From NCBI RefSeq assembly GCF_000411155.1, contig NZ_KE150266.1, forward strand, positions 310,001 through 374,000: a stretch of 64,000 bases of DNA, written 5' to 3'. The translations under genes and the position numbers were made by a program. Under the pieces are notes generated by a model. That model searched no databases. It was not told the DNA's origin and saw only the letters and a program-made list of their open reading frames with translations. Shown piece after piece: positions 42,502-51,196 of the stretch; position 1 is the stretch's first letter, and every line of letters begins with the position of its first letter. Origin of the DNA: Gleimia europaea ACS-120-V-Col10b (GTDB lineage Bacteria; Actinomycetota; Actinomycetes; Actinomycetales; Actinomycetaceae).

Positions 42502-44694
42502 TTGCAATCTGATGCCCTAAGCGAGGAACTGCGCAAAGAACAAGAGTTCGTTGACTCCGCCTACGAAGTACTCGACGATCTGCGCAAACGCTATCGTGAA
42601 CACCAGCGCAACGCAGAAGCCTCGAAATGGCGCAACACGCCGCAAGCCCTCACTGAACGTGACGCATTTGCCGCGCACTGGGGAGACGAAGCTAGCCGCC
42701 TCGAATCCATCGTAGACGGACTTGTTTTTGGGCGCATCGACGACATCACTGATTCCACTCACTATATTGGTCGCATTGGATTACGTGACCAAAAAGGCGA
42801 CCAGATTCTAATTGACTGGCGCGCCCCGGCCTCGCGCCCTTTCTACCAAGCTACGGGTGCTAACCCACAGGGCGTGGTGCGCCGGCGTCACATCCGCACG
42901 CGCGGACGCACCGTTATCGGGATTGAAGATGAGCTTTTGAATACCGAATCTAAACCCGATGGGAAGCTCGTTTTCCAAGGCGAGGGTGCCCTCATGCGGG
43001 CACTATCTGAAGCACGCGATGGACAAATGTCCGACATCGTCTCCACTATTCAGGCAGAGCAAGACGCGATTGTTAGGCGCGACTCAGAAGGACTGCTCGT
43101 TATCCAAGGCGGCCCGGGCACGGGCAAAACTGCCGTTGCGTTGCACCGCGCTGCATACCTGCTCTACGCTGAACGCGCTCGCCTTGAAAACTCCGGCGTG
43201 CTGATCATTGGCCCATCCAACATATTCCTGCGCTACATCGATCAGGTTCTCCCCTCGCTGGGTGAAAACGGAGTTGTCTCCACCACCATCGGACAACTTC
43301 TGCCCGGATACTCGGCTAAAGCCCACGAAACCGCGCAAATTCAAGAGATCAAAGGACGTATGGCGTGGGTGGACATCGCAAAACGTGCGGTGCGTAGCTT
43401 CGAGCGGATACCCGAAGACACGCCCCTGGCCATCTCTTCCTACCGGGTCACTCTGCGAGCCGAAACTGTTAGGGCCGCCCGCGCATCCGCCCGCCGCTCC
43501 GGCAAGCCTCACAATGAAGCGTGGGAAGGCTTTGCTCTCGAACTGATGGATGATCTTGCCCGCCAAATGAATGAGCAGGTAGGAGCGTCCGAACACCTCT
43601 CTTGGTACCACGATTACATTCGCGGGTCTAAAGACGCGCGGCGGGCGATTAACCTCGCGTGGCTACCCGTCTCCGCCCTCCAAGTGCTAGAAAAGCTCTA
43701 CGCGAACGAAGATTTCCTTGCGCGGATGGCACCAGAACTGAGCCAGAGTGAACGCGTCGCGCTTAAACGCCCGCGCGGCTCTGCACTAACTGAAAGCGAC
43801 ATCCCGATTCTCGACGAGCTGGAAGAATTACTCGGATCGCTACCCTTGGGGTCTGGCAGCGCGCATGCGCGCGAACGGGACCGCAAACGACAGATCAATG
43901 CGGCAGGTGAAGCTATTGCCGCCATGGGACTTGGTCACGGCATAGTATCTGCCTCCATGCTCGCTGAACGCGCAGCCGCCGCAGACTCCGACCTCACGCT
44001 CAGCCAACGCGCCCTACGCGACCGCACGTGGGCATACGGGCACGTGATCGTTGACGAAGCTCAAGAGCTGAGCCCTCTCGCGTGGAACTCGCTGCTCCGC
44101 CGGTGCCCCTCGCGCTCATTTACCGTGACTGGCGACCTCGATCAGCGTTCCTCTATTGACCGCGCAAGGTCATGGAGCGACGTGCTCGGACCAGCCATGC
44201 GCGCATACCAAGGCGAAGAAATCCTCACGGTTTCTTACCGCACGCCCGCCGCGATCCTCGACCGCGCAAATACGCTCATGGATGAACTTGGCACCCCCGC
44301 GCACTACCCCCTCGTAGCCGCCAGAGACGTAGATGACGCGTACACAACTACCGAGACGGACGGCAGTATTCAAGAGCTCAAGACCATTGTCGAGACGGAA
44401 GAACATGCCCTCAACGAGCGAGTTGGCATCGGTAATGGACGCATGGCAGTCATCGCCTCCCCCACCAGTATTCGTCGCCTACGCGAAACCTGTGGATGGG
44501 GTTCAAGCTTGGACGAGCGGATCGTACTAATCACTCCGGCACAGGCAAAAGGCCTCGAGTTCGACACCGTGATTCTGTGGGAACCAAACGAGATCATCAC
44601 CGATTCACCCGGAGACATATACGTTGCGCTCACGCGCCCTACCTACAGGTTGCACGCAGCCTCGTCCTCACCGCTACCGAACGCGCTCGCATAA
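42502..44694 (+). CDS. HelD/HelR-like RNA polymerase-associated helicase
   Basis: A 730-residue UvrD/PcrA-related superfamily 1 ATPase of the HelD group: it releases stalled RNA polymerase from DNA, and Streptomyces HelR confers rifamycin tolerance. Walker A GGPGTGKTAVALHRAAYLLY (about 203-222), the N-terminal coiled coil (residues 1-50), the IGLRDQKGDQILIDWRAP stretch characteristic of the family, Walker B VIVDEAQELSP and C-terminal AKGLEFDTVIL helicase motif are visible. The frame opens at a TTG at 42451, but AAGGAA seven bases before the TTG at 42502 supports that start. No rifamycin-associated inverted repeat is seen upstream. Confidence 0.85.
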   Translation: MQSDALSEELRKEQEFVDSAYEVLDDLRKRYREHQRNAEASKWRNTPQALTERDAFAAHWGDEASRLESIVDGLVFGRIDDITDSTHYIGRIGLRDQKGDQILIDWRAPASRPFYQATGANPQGVVRRRHIRTRGRTVIGIEDELLNTESKPDGKLVFQGEGALMRALSEARDGQMSDIVSTIQAEQDAIVRRDSEGLLVIQGGPGTGKTAVALHRAAYLLYAERARLENSGVLIIGPSNIFLRYIDQVLPSLGENGVVSTTIGQLLPGYSAKAHETAQIQEIKGRMAWVDIAKRAVRSFERIPEDTPLAISSYRVTLRAETVRAARASARRSGKPHNEAWEGFALELMDDLARQMNEQVGASEHLSWYHDYIRGSKDARRAINLAWLPVSALQVLEKLYANEDFLARMAPELSQSERVALKRPRGSALTESDIPILDELEELLGSLPLGSGSAHARERDRKRQINAAGEAIAAMGLGHGIVSASMLAERAAAADSDLTLSQRALRDRTWAYGHVIVDEAQELSPLAWNSLLRRCPSRSFTVTGDLDQRSSIDRARSWSDVLGPAMRAYQGEEILTVSYRTPAAILDRANTLMDELGTPAHYPLVAARDVDDAYTTTETDGSIQELKTIVETEEHALNERVGIGNGRMAVIASPTSIRRLRETCGWGSSLDERIVLITPAQAKGLEFDTVILWEPNEIITDSPGDIYVALTRPTYRLHAASSSPLPNALA

Positions 44695-44750
44695 CGTCCA
44701 CCTATCGGCACTTTCTGACAACCGGATTTCGAAAATGCCAAGATGGGAAC

Positions 44751-45989
44751 ATGAGACGCGCACTTCTACTTGAAAACCCACATTCGGTTGCCGAAGAAAT
44801 TTTTACGGCCCACGACATCGAAGCCGTTTACCACACTGGAGCCATGGACGAAGACGAACTAGCGTCCGCGCTCAAAGACTTTGAAATCCTCGGCATCCGA
44901 TCCAAAACCAACGTCACCGAAAAGGTGTTGAAAGCAAACCCGCAGCTGTGCACGATCGGCGCATTTTGCATCGGCACCAACCAGATCGACGTGAAGCAAG
45001 CGTCTGCCCAAGGCGTCACGATTTTCAACGCACCATATTCCAACACGCGGTCGGTTGTTGAACTTGCGATCGCTGAGATCATTGCGCTCACGCGCCGCCT
45101 AACCGTTCGCAACTCGTTACTACACCGGGGCGTTTGGGACAAATCAGCAGCTGGTTCCCACGAGATTCGCGGCCGCACACTCGGCATTATCGGCTACGGC
45201 AATATCGGGACGCAGCTTTCAGTACTTGCTGAAGCCCTCGGTATGAAAGTCATCTTCTACGATATTGCAGAAAGGCTCGCCCTTGGCAACGCCCAGCCCA
45301 TGGCTACGATGGAGGCCGTGCTTCGTGAGGCCGATATTGTTTCGCTACACGTAGATGGCTCACCGCAAAACACCGCCATGTTTGGCAAACGCGAGTTCGA
45401 CATGATGAAGCCCGGTTCGCTGTTCATCAACCTGTCGCGCGGCTTCGTATCTGACATCGACGATCTTGTGGAAGCCCTGGAGAGCGGCCACCTTGCCGGC
45501 GCCGCAGTAGACGTGTTTCCCGCTGAGCCTAAGAAGAACGGTGATCCATTCTCAAGCCCGCTTGTAGGTATGGACAACGTCATTCTTACCCCGCACGTAG
45601 GCGGATCCACCGAAGAGGCACAGCTGGACATCGGCCGTTTTGTTGCCAATAAGATCGTGGATTACGTGAGGTCTGCATCGACTGATATGTCGGTAAACAT
45701 GCCGAACCTCGTCCTCACCCCCTCCCAGTCCTCCCGCTACCGCGTGGCGCTCATTCACCGCAACACGCCCGGCGTGCTTGCACTCGTCAACCAAACGTTT
45801 GCAGAACACGGTGCCAACATCAACGGCCAGATTCTAGGCACCAACGGTGGCATTGGCTACGCAATCACAGACATTTCTTCCGAACTACCAATCGAAGCTG
45901 TTCGCTCCATCGACGAGATGGAAGACACTATCCGGATGCGCGTCCTGCGTAAACCAACGCAAGACATGGCACCAGCGGCCAACGCTTAA
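44751..45989 (+). CDS. serA: D-3-phosphoglycerate dehydrogenase
   Basis: A 412-residue dehydrogenase of the E. coli SerA length class (about 410) that starts serine synthesis from 3-phosphoglycerate. NAD-binding GIIGYGNIGTQL, the catalytic Arg (NLSRG), Glu and His (HVGGSTEEAQ) and a C-terminal ACT domain (VALIHRNTPGVLALVNQTF) that senses serine are visible. The open frame begins inside the helicase gene, but the ATG chosen follows GGGAA and starts at the conserved RALLLENPH. A weak hairpin follows. Confidence 0.95.
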   Translation: MRRALLLENPHSVAEEIFTAHDIEAVYHTGAMDEDELASALKDFEILGIRSKTNVTEKVLKANPQLCTIGAFCIGTNQIDVKQASAQGVTIFNAPYSNTRSVVELAIAEIIALTRRLTVRNSLLHRGVWDKSAAGSHEIRGRTLGIIGYGNIGTQLSVLAEALGMKVIFYDIAERLALGNAQPMATMEAVLREADIVSLHVDGSPQNTAMFGKREFDMMKPGSLFINLSRGFVSDIDDLVEALESGHLAGAAVDVFPAEPKKNGDPFSSPLVGMDNVILTPHVGGSTEEAQLDIGRFVANKIVDYVRSASTDMSVNMPNLVLTPSQSSRYRVALIHRNTPGVLALVNQTFAEHGANINGQILGTNGGIGYAITDISSELPIEAVRSIDEMEDTIRMRVLRKPTQDMAPAANA

Positions 45990-46001
45990 GCAGGCGCTAC
46001 A

Positions 46002-46031
46002 ACGGGGCGGGTTTTTTATTCCGCCCCGTTT
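46002..46031 (+). terminator. Terminator of serA
   Basis: ACGGGGCGG with CCGCCCCGT (9-bp stem, 10-base loop of T and A) followed by three T, a modest terminator. Confidence 0.7.
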
Positions 46032-46117
46032 CGCTGTTTTCCTCGTTTGAACTCAAGTACCACCCAAAGTTACGGTAACGTAAGTACAGATAGTGTTGCC
46101 GAAGGAATTGAGCAATC

Positions 46118-48010
46118 GTGAACCTAACTGAGCAGCTGCGCAAACAATATCCAGCGGGCGTCGCCTACACCGTTCCCGAAGCGAACCAGACTTTACCCGA
46201 GGTGTTGTTTGCCACGGCTGCCCGATACCCGAATCGTACCGCTCTCGATTTCCTTGGCTCCACACTTACCTACGCGCAACTGGCCCGCAAAGTGCGCCAA
46301 GCCGCGCGAGTGTTTACCCGTAGCGGGGTGAGGCGTGGAGACCGCGTAGGCATCACTTTGCCCAATTGCCCCCAGCACGTCATCGCCGTATTTGGGGCCC
46401 TTACTATCGGGGCGATTGTGGTGGAAACCAACCCTCTGGCGCCCAAAGCAGAACTTTCCCGCCAACTTCGCGACGCCGGATGTGACGTGCTGGTGATTTG
46501 GGAGAACTCGCTCAAGTCGATCGACATAGAAAGCGTTGTTCCACATCACGTCTTCACCGTTGACCTTACAAAAGCTCTTCCAATCGGGCCGCGCATATTG
46601 ATCAACATGCCAATCGCAGTCGCCAAACGCAAAAAAGCGCAAATGAGCGCAAAGACCCCGAAATGGACCAAAGACTTCGATGCTTCCGTGAACAACGTTG
46701 CGCCCCTACGTTCGGCCCCGGTGGCTCAGCTAGAGGACACGGCCGTGCTCATGCATACCGGAGGCACCACGGGCGTGCCGAAAGCCTCCATGCTCACTCA
46801 CCGCTCGATCGTTTCTAACATGTTGCAATCGCGCGCCTGGGTCACTCCTCTACGCGACGGCTCCGAAGTATTTTACCTCGTTCTCCCCCTGTTCCACGCA
46901 TACGGGTTCACCATTGTCATGTGTTCGGGAATATTACTTAGCGCCACCCTCGCACTCTTCCCCAAATTTGACGTGGAAATGGTGCTAGATGCACAAAAAC
47001 GCCTCCCGTGCACGTTCTTTGTTGGCGTTGCACCCATGTTCTCCAGGCTTCTTGCCAAAGCCGCAGAAAAGAATGCTGACCTAAGTTCCATCCAGTTCAC
47101 GCTCTCTGGGGCCATGCCACTATCGAAAGAACTTGCAACGCAATGGGAGAAAGCCACCGGGGGCTACATGATCGAAGGCTACGGAATGACTGAATCTTCA
47201 CCCGTAGCTGTAGGCTCCCCCTTATCCGCTGCGCGCCGCCCCGGCACCCTCGGCCTGCCCTTCCCTTCAACGCAGGTACGGATCGCTGACCAGGACAACC
47301 TTGACGTTGACGTTCCCGAGGGTGAGGTAGGCGAACTGCTTATTCGCGGTCCGCAAGTATTCAAAGGTTACTGGAACAACCCAGAAGAAACCGAAGGAGC
47401 CTTCCACAACGGCTGGCTACGAACCGGGGATCTGGTGCGCGTTGAAGATGGTTTCATAGTCATGTCTGACCGCAAGAAAGAACTAATTATCTCCGGCGGG
47501 TTCAACATTTTCCCCTCCCAGGTTGAGGATGCAGTTCGGGGGATGCCGGGCGTTGATGACGTCGCGGTTGTGGGATTACCCGAGGCGCAACGGGGCGAAG
47601 AAGTGGTTGCCGCACTCATTCTTGAAGCCGGTGCTACCGTCACTCTCGAAGACGTGCGCAAGTGGGCCGAAAAATCACTTGCCCACTACGCATTGCCTCG
47701 TCGAATCGTTGTCATGAGCGAACTTCCCCGCTCGCAAATAGGCAAGGTCATGCGACGCAAAGTTCGCGAATACCTTGAAGACGCGGGCGAGAAACTCGAC
47801 TTTCCGAGTCAAGATCTGGTTGAACAAATCCGCGAAGGCGCCACCGTAGCTTCGACTGAACTTAAGGCCCTATCAGGGCGTTTGGAATCCCAAACTAAGG
47901 AAGCTGCGGGGCGCTTACGTGAACGAGTTGAAAATCTTACCTCCCCCTCTTCGCCCGAAGAGCCCAAGCCGGAAGCAACAGAAAAACCAACGGAAACTAA
48001 CCGAGACTAA
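46118..48010 (+). CDS. Long-chain acyl-CoA ligase (FadD-like) with C-terminal tail
   Basis: A 630-residue AMP-forming synthetase. The P-loop HTGGTTGVPKASMLTH, the GYGMTESSPV adenine-binding motif and GWLRTGDLVR/KKELIISGGFNIFP are complete, so it should activate a fatty acid. The last about 65 residues (from EQIREGAT) form a charged, helical extension rich in Glu, Lys, Pro and Thr beyond the end of the enzyme fold. GTG start with AAGGAA upstream. Chain length preference is unknown; degradation, phospholipid or mycolate-like roles are all possible. Confidence 0.88.
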   Translation: MNLTEQLRKQYPAGVAYTVPEANQTLPEVLFATAARYPNRTALDFLGSTLTYAQLARKVRQAARVFTRSGVRRGDRVGITLPNCPQHVIAVFGALTIGAIVVETNPLAPKAELSRQLRDAGCDVLVIWENSLKSIDIESVVPHHVFTVDLTKALPIGPRILINMPIAVAKRKKAQMSAKTPKWTKDFDASVNNVAPLRSAPVAQLEDTAVLMHTGGTTGVPKASMLTHRSIVSNMLQSRAWVTPLRDGSEVFYLVLPLFHAYGFTIVMCSGILLSATLALFPKFDVEMVLDAQKRLPCTFFVGVAPMFSRLLAKAAEKNADLSSIQFTLSGAMPLSKELATQWEKATGGYMIEGYGMTESSPVAVGSPLSAARRPGTLGLPFPSTQVRIADQDNLDVDVPEGEVGELLIRGPQVFKGYWNNPEETEGAFHNGWLRTGDLVRVEDGFIVMSDRKKELIISGGFNIFPSQVEDAVRGMPGVDDVAVVGLPEAQRGEEVVAALILEAGATVTLEDVRKWAEKSLAHYALPRRIVVMSELPRSQIGKVMRRKVREYLEDAGEKLDFPSQDLVEQIREGATVASTELKALSGRLESQTKEAAGRLRERVENLTSPSSPEEPKPEATEKPTETNRD

Positions 48011-48099
48011 ACGGGGATTGCTGACAGCAAATTTTGCCAGTAGCAACATTAAGACTTGAAAGATATAGGTTTTGCAGTTTGATTACGGCGCCGCCCTCT

Positions 48100-48549
48100 T
48101 TATTTACCTTCCGCGCGAAGAGAATCGATAGCTTCTTGGAAGTCATCCAAGGACTGATACCCGGAGTAGACCGACGCGAAACGCAGGTATGCCACTACAT
48201 CTAACTCTCGCAAAAACGGCAGGATCGCCTTACCAACTTCTGCAGCTTTTACGGTAGCTCTACCCGACTCACGAAGCTGCTCCTCAACCCTTTGCGCAAG
48301 GAGAGCAAGCGCATCATTGTCTACCGGACGCCCCTGGCACGCCTTGCGGACCCCGATGATCACCTTCTCTCTTGAGAACGGTTCAACTACGCCGGAGCGT
48401 TTTTCCACCAGAAAGCTTGACGTCTCTAGAGTGGAGAATCGGTGTTTGCACTGCTGACATTCGCGGCGCCTGCGGATTGAAGCGCCGTCCTCAGAGACGC
48501 GAGTATCAACCACTCGAGTGTCCTCAAAATGACACAGCGGGCAGTGCAT
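48100..48549 (-). CDS. nrdR: Transcriptional repressor NrdR
   Basis: A 149-residue repressor of ribonucleotide reductase genes. The N-terminal zinc ribbon (CPLC at residue 3 and CQQC near 34-37) and an ATP-cone domain ([27 protein letters not shown]) are complete; length is exactly typical. It senses dATP/ATP and binds NrdR boxes elsewhere. It lies next to the LysM/lexA pair, as in mycobacteria and corynebacteria. Confidence 0.96.
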   Translation of the reverse strand: MHCPLCHFEDTRVVDTRVSEDGASIRRRRECQQCKHRFSTLETSSFLVEKRSGVVEPFSREKVIIGVRKACQGRPVDNDALALLAQRVEEQLRESGRATVKAAEVGKAILPFLRELDVVAYLRFASVYSGYQSLDDFQEAIDSLRAEGK

Positions 48550-48659
48550 AGGCGTGTTCCTATCAGCTAGACCAGTAGAACTATTTTCCCCTGATCATAT
48601 AACACGCAAATGAAACACTCAGCCACTCACCCTTGAAAACGCACCTATCCTGCGCTCGA

Positions 48660-49124
48660 CTACTTGGTGGGCACCGTTAGCATCTGTCCAGGAACCACCG
48701 TGTTTGCATCAAGACCATTCAGCATACGAATGTCGGTGACCACATCTTCAACTGATCGATCGCTAATGCCCAATCCGCTTGCAATCGACCAGAGCGAATC
48801 CCCCTGTTGAACCGCAGCGATCCGAGTATCCGCCGGATCGACTGAGGTCTGAAATAGGACGCCAACGCCCGCCCCAATACCAGCAAGCAAAGTAGCTACA
48901 GCGACGTACGCTGCCGTTTTAATAGCACCGACGGAACGAGTATCCGCTAGACCCGTAGCGCTTGCCTTGGGGGATCGCTTTGCCACGGGCCTAGCGGAAG
49001 ATTTAGCACTGTCATTAGAAGACCGGGTAGATGCTCGTGGAAGATCCGGCACCACGTACAGGCGAGGCCGCGTTGGCACCTCGCGACCGAGAGCCGGCTC
49101 CGGCTGGATTTGCAATGCGCTCAT
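48660..49124 (-). CDS. LysM membrane protein, probable SOS cell-division suppressor
   Basis: A 154-residue protein with a long Pro/Arg/Ser-rich cytoplasmic N-terminal part, one membrane segment (about residues 73-98, AAYVAVATLLAGIGAGVGVLF) and a C-terminal LysM domain (QQGDSLWSIASGLGISDRSVEDV...LNGLDANTVVPGQ). The gene is divergent from lexA and controlled by LexA boxes 18-45 bp upstream. This layout matches mycobacterial Rv2719c and is analogous to YneA (Bacillus) and DivS (Corynebacterium), which halt septation during DNA damage. An upstream-extended frame would read through the LexA boxes and lacks a ribosome-binding site; GGAAGG eight bases before this ATG settles the start. Confidence 0.85.
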   Translation of the reverse strand: MSALQIQPEPALGREVPTRPRLYVVPDLPRASTRSSNDSAKSSARPVAKRSPKASATGLADTRSVGAIKTAAYVAVATLLAGIGAGVGVLFQTSVDPADTRIAAVQQGDSLWSIASGLGISDRSVEDVVTDIRMLNGLDANTVVPGQMLTVPTK

Positions 49125-49141
49125 GTCAATCACCTTCCATT

Positions 49142-49155
49142 CGAACACCTGTTCG
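49142..49155. promoter_or_regulatory. LexA box 1 (LysM/lexA intergenic)
   Basis: CGAACACCTGTTCG, a full match to CGAAC-N4-GTTCG, 18 bp upstream of the LysM start. Confidence 0.9.
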
Positions 49156-49156
49156 T

Positions 49157-49170
49157 CGAACACTTGTACG
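49157..49170. promoter_or_regulatory. LexA box 2 (LysM/lexA intergenic)
   Basis: CGAACACTTGTACG, one mismatch to the consensus, directly next to box 1 with one base between. Confidence 0.75.
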
Positions 49171-49204
49171 ATATCGCAAAACAGGTGCGATGTCGAGACG
49201 CGCT

Positions 49205-49218
49205 CGAACATATGTTTC
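49205..49218. promoter_or_regulatory. LexA box 3, nearest lexA
   Basis: CGAACATATGTTTC: the left half is perfect, the right half has two mismatches. It is 78 bp upstream of the lexA start and would give lexA autoregulation. Confidence 0.6.
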
Positions 49219-49296
49219 AAAATCGTTATCTTTTGTCTAAACTGACTACAAGTATTGGAACAGGTGCCACGGACATTTATTTTGAATAGGAGAACC

Positions 49297-49977
49297 ATGA
49301 CTAGCGACAACACCCGCAAATCACGGGATATTACCGACCGTCAACGTCAGGTTCTTGAGGTGCTGAAAGAGTCAATCGCTACGCGCGGCTACCCGCCCTC
49401 GGTGCGTGAAATCGCTGAACTGGTTGGCTTATCCGCCCCTTCATCCGCTAAGCACCAACTGGACGCACTTGAAAAACACGGCTTGATTCGACGTACTCCG
49501 GGATTGCCACGTGCAATCGAAATCATTACTGACGAAGATGACGAGACGCCTATCGAAAACGTGAACACCCTGTTTATCCCAATTGCGGATTCCAGCGAAG
49601 GCGACACGACAACCGCTCCCCTGGTTGGACGCATCGCAGCGGGGACTCCGATCACTGCAGAGCAAAGCGTGGACGATGTTTTCACTCTGCCGGAGCGGCT
49701 TACCGGCCGTGGCGAGCTGTTCGCCCTCGAGGTATCTGGAGACTCTATGGTGGAGGCCGCTATTTGCGACGGAGACTTCGTGGTAGTGCGCAGACAGCCG
49801 TCGGCCGAAGACGGCGAAATCGTTGCCGCGATGATCGACGGCGAGGCTACCGTCAAGGTACTATCGCACGACAAATCTGATGTTTGGCTCCTACCCCGCA
49901 ACAAGGACTTTGATCCGATCCCTGGTAACAGCGCCACAATTCTGGGCAAGGTAGTTACCGTTATTCGCGCCGTCTAG
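49297..49977 (+). CDS. lexA: SOS repressor LexA
   Basis: A 226-residue LexA. N-terminal winged helix (RQRQVLEVLKESIATRGYPPS to about residue 65), an acidic linker, and the self-cleaving C-terminal domain: cleavage bond Ala115-Gly116 in GRIAAGTP, nucleophile Ser150 (SGDSM) and Lys187 (EATVKV). Start: the frame opens at a GTG-equivalent codon 42 bases earlier, but AGGAG before this ATG and the usual N terminus decide it. It faces the LysM gene across three LexA boxes and controls the SOS genes of this window. Confidence 0.97.
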   Translation: MTSDNTRKSRDITDRQRQVLEVLKESIATRGYPPSVREIAELVGLSAPSSAKHQLDALEKHGLIRRTPGLPRAIEIITDEDDETPIENVNTLFIPIADSSEGDTTTAPLVGRIAAGTPITAEQSVDDVFTLPERLTGRGELFALEVSGDSMVEAAICDGDFVVVRRQPSAEDGEIVAAMIDGEATVKVLSHDKSDVWLLPRNKDFDPIPGNSATILGKVVTVIRAV

Positions 49978-50001
49978 CGCGCGAGCCGTGAAGAAGCACA
50001 A

Positions 50002-50032
50002 AAGTGGGCGGATCATTTAGATCCGCCCACTT
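50002..50032. terminator. Hairpin between lexA and ldh
   Basis: A 13-bp perfect stem AAGTGGGCGGATC with GATCCGCCCACTT, 5-base loop. No long T-run, but placed to end both convergent transcripts. Confidence 0.7.
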
Positions 50033-50069
50033 CAATATGTGATTGCACTAACTGCAAAGCTACATCAAA

Positions 50070-51059
50070 CTAAAGCCCCAAACTCTTCGCTACCGAACGA
50101 AGTTGCTCTGCAGATGCAGTCAGTCCGTCACGCTCACGAAGCGTTAGCGGCGGTTCGAGAACCCGGCCAGCACCATTGCGATCGACAAGCGTTGGGGCTG
50201 CCATTACAACATCTGAAATGCCGTGCCAATCTTCGAGTAGCGAGCAGATGGTCAGAACCCGGTTTTCATCACGCAAGAACGCGGTAGCAATATTCGAGGC
50301 AGCAAGACCAATCGCGTAGTTTGTTGCGCCCTTACCCGCAATAATGCGGTACGCAGAGTTCACAACCTCATGGGCAATTTCATCGCGTAAATCCGCATCA
50401 AACAGCTCTCCATCCAAGGTTGGCCCCCAGTGACGAAGAGGAACGTTGCCAATCTCTGCCGAGGACCACAGGGCAACCTCAGAATCGCCATGCTCGCCGG
50501 CAACATAGGCGTGAATGTTCTTAATCGCTACGCCCGTGCGCCGAGAAACCAAGTAACGAAGCCTAGAAGTATCAAGCACCGTGCCCGAACCGAACACGCG
50601 ATTACGGGGCAAGCCAGAAATCTTCAAAGCCGCATAAGTCACGATATCCACCGGATTGGTGATGTACATGTGGTACGCATCCGGCGCGGCCTCAAGGATC
50701 TGCGGGACGATGGTTTGCATAAGATTAACGGTGGATTCCGCCAAATCAATTCTGGTCTGGCCCGGCTTCTGCTTTGCCCCAGCCGTTACGATCACAAGGT
50801 CTGAGCCACGGATAATCTCAATATCGTCAGAACCCTCAACGGATCCGGCAGGCGTGAACTGAATACCGTGCGCAATGTCGAGCGCCTCGGCCTGCGCCCT
50901 CGCCTTATTAATGTCGTAAAGAACGATATCGCGCGCATCGCCGCGCATCGCACAGGCGTAAGCAACCGCAGTTCCAACCGCGCCGGCACCAATAATCGCG
51001 ATCTTCGAAGGGCGTCCGCCACCGGAGGTGGGGTAAAGGGATTCAACCGCTGCGTTCAA
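50070..51059 (-). CDS. ldh: L-lactate dehydrogenase (NAD-dependent)
   Basis: A 329-residue enzyme that interconverts pyruvate and L-lactate in fermentation. The N-terminal GAGAVGTAVAYACAMRG Rossmann loop, catalytic Asp/Arg segment and GEHGDSEVA catalytic His motif are present. Start: a TTG at AGGAAGG spacing matches the usual N terminus (MNAAVESLYPT then GGRPSKIAIIGAG); the frame continues further upstream without a good start. Whether it needs fructose-1,6-bisphosphate cannot be told. Confidence 0.94.
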   Translation of the reverse strand: MNAAVESLYPTSGGGRPSKIAIIGAGAVGTAVAYACAMRGDARDIVLYDINKARAQAEALDIAHGIQFTPAGSVEGSDDIEIIRGSDLVIVTAGAKQKPGQTRIDLAESTVNLMQTIVPQILEAAPDAYHMYITNPVDIVTYAALKISGLPRNRVFGSGTVLDTSRLRYLVSRRTGVAIKNIHAYVAGEHGDSEVALWSSAEIGNVPLRHWGPTLDGELFDADLRDEIAHEVVNSAYRIIAGKGATNYAIGLAASNIATAFLRDENRVLTICSLLEDWHGISDVVMAAPTLVDRNGAGRVLEPPLTLRERDGLTASAEQLRSVAKSLGL

Positions 51060-51196
51060 GGTATTACCTTCCTGTATTTTTCTTCCTATCCAACATTCAA
51101 ACACAGTTGCTTGGAAGCGAATAGAAAAACTCTGAGAAATAAGTGATAGTGCGGCTAAAGGCACACAAATTCATGCTTCTTCCCAGGCATGAGGAC

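Noticed and set aside
44496..44750. N-terminal extension of serA inside the helicase gene
   Set aside because: Basic, unlike any dehydrogenase, and fully overlaps the helicase coding sequence; the ATG at 44751 has a ribosome-binding site.
49125..49319. 65-residue upstream extension of the LysM protein
   Set aside because: Would run through the LexA boxes and into the lexA leader; the later ATG has GGAAGG at the right distance.
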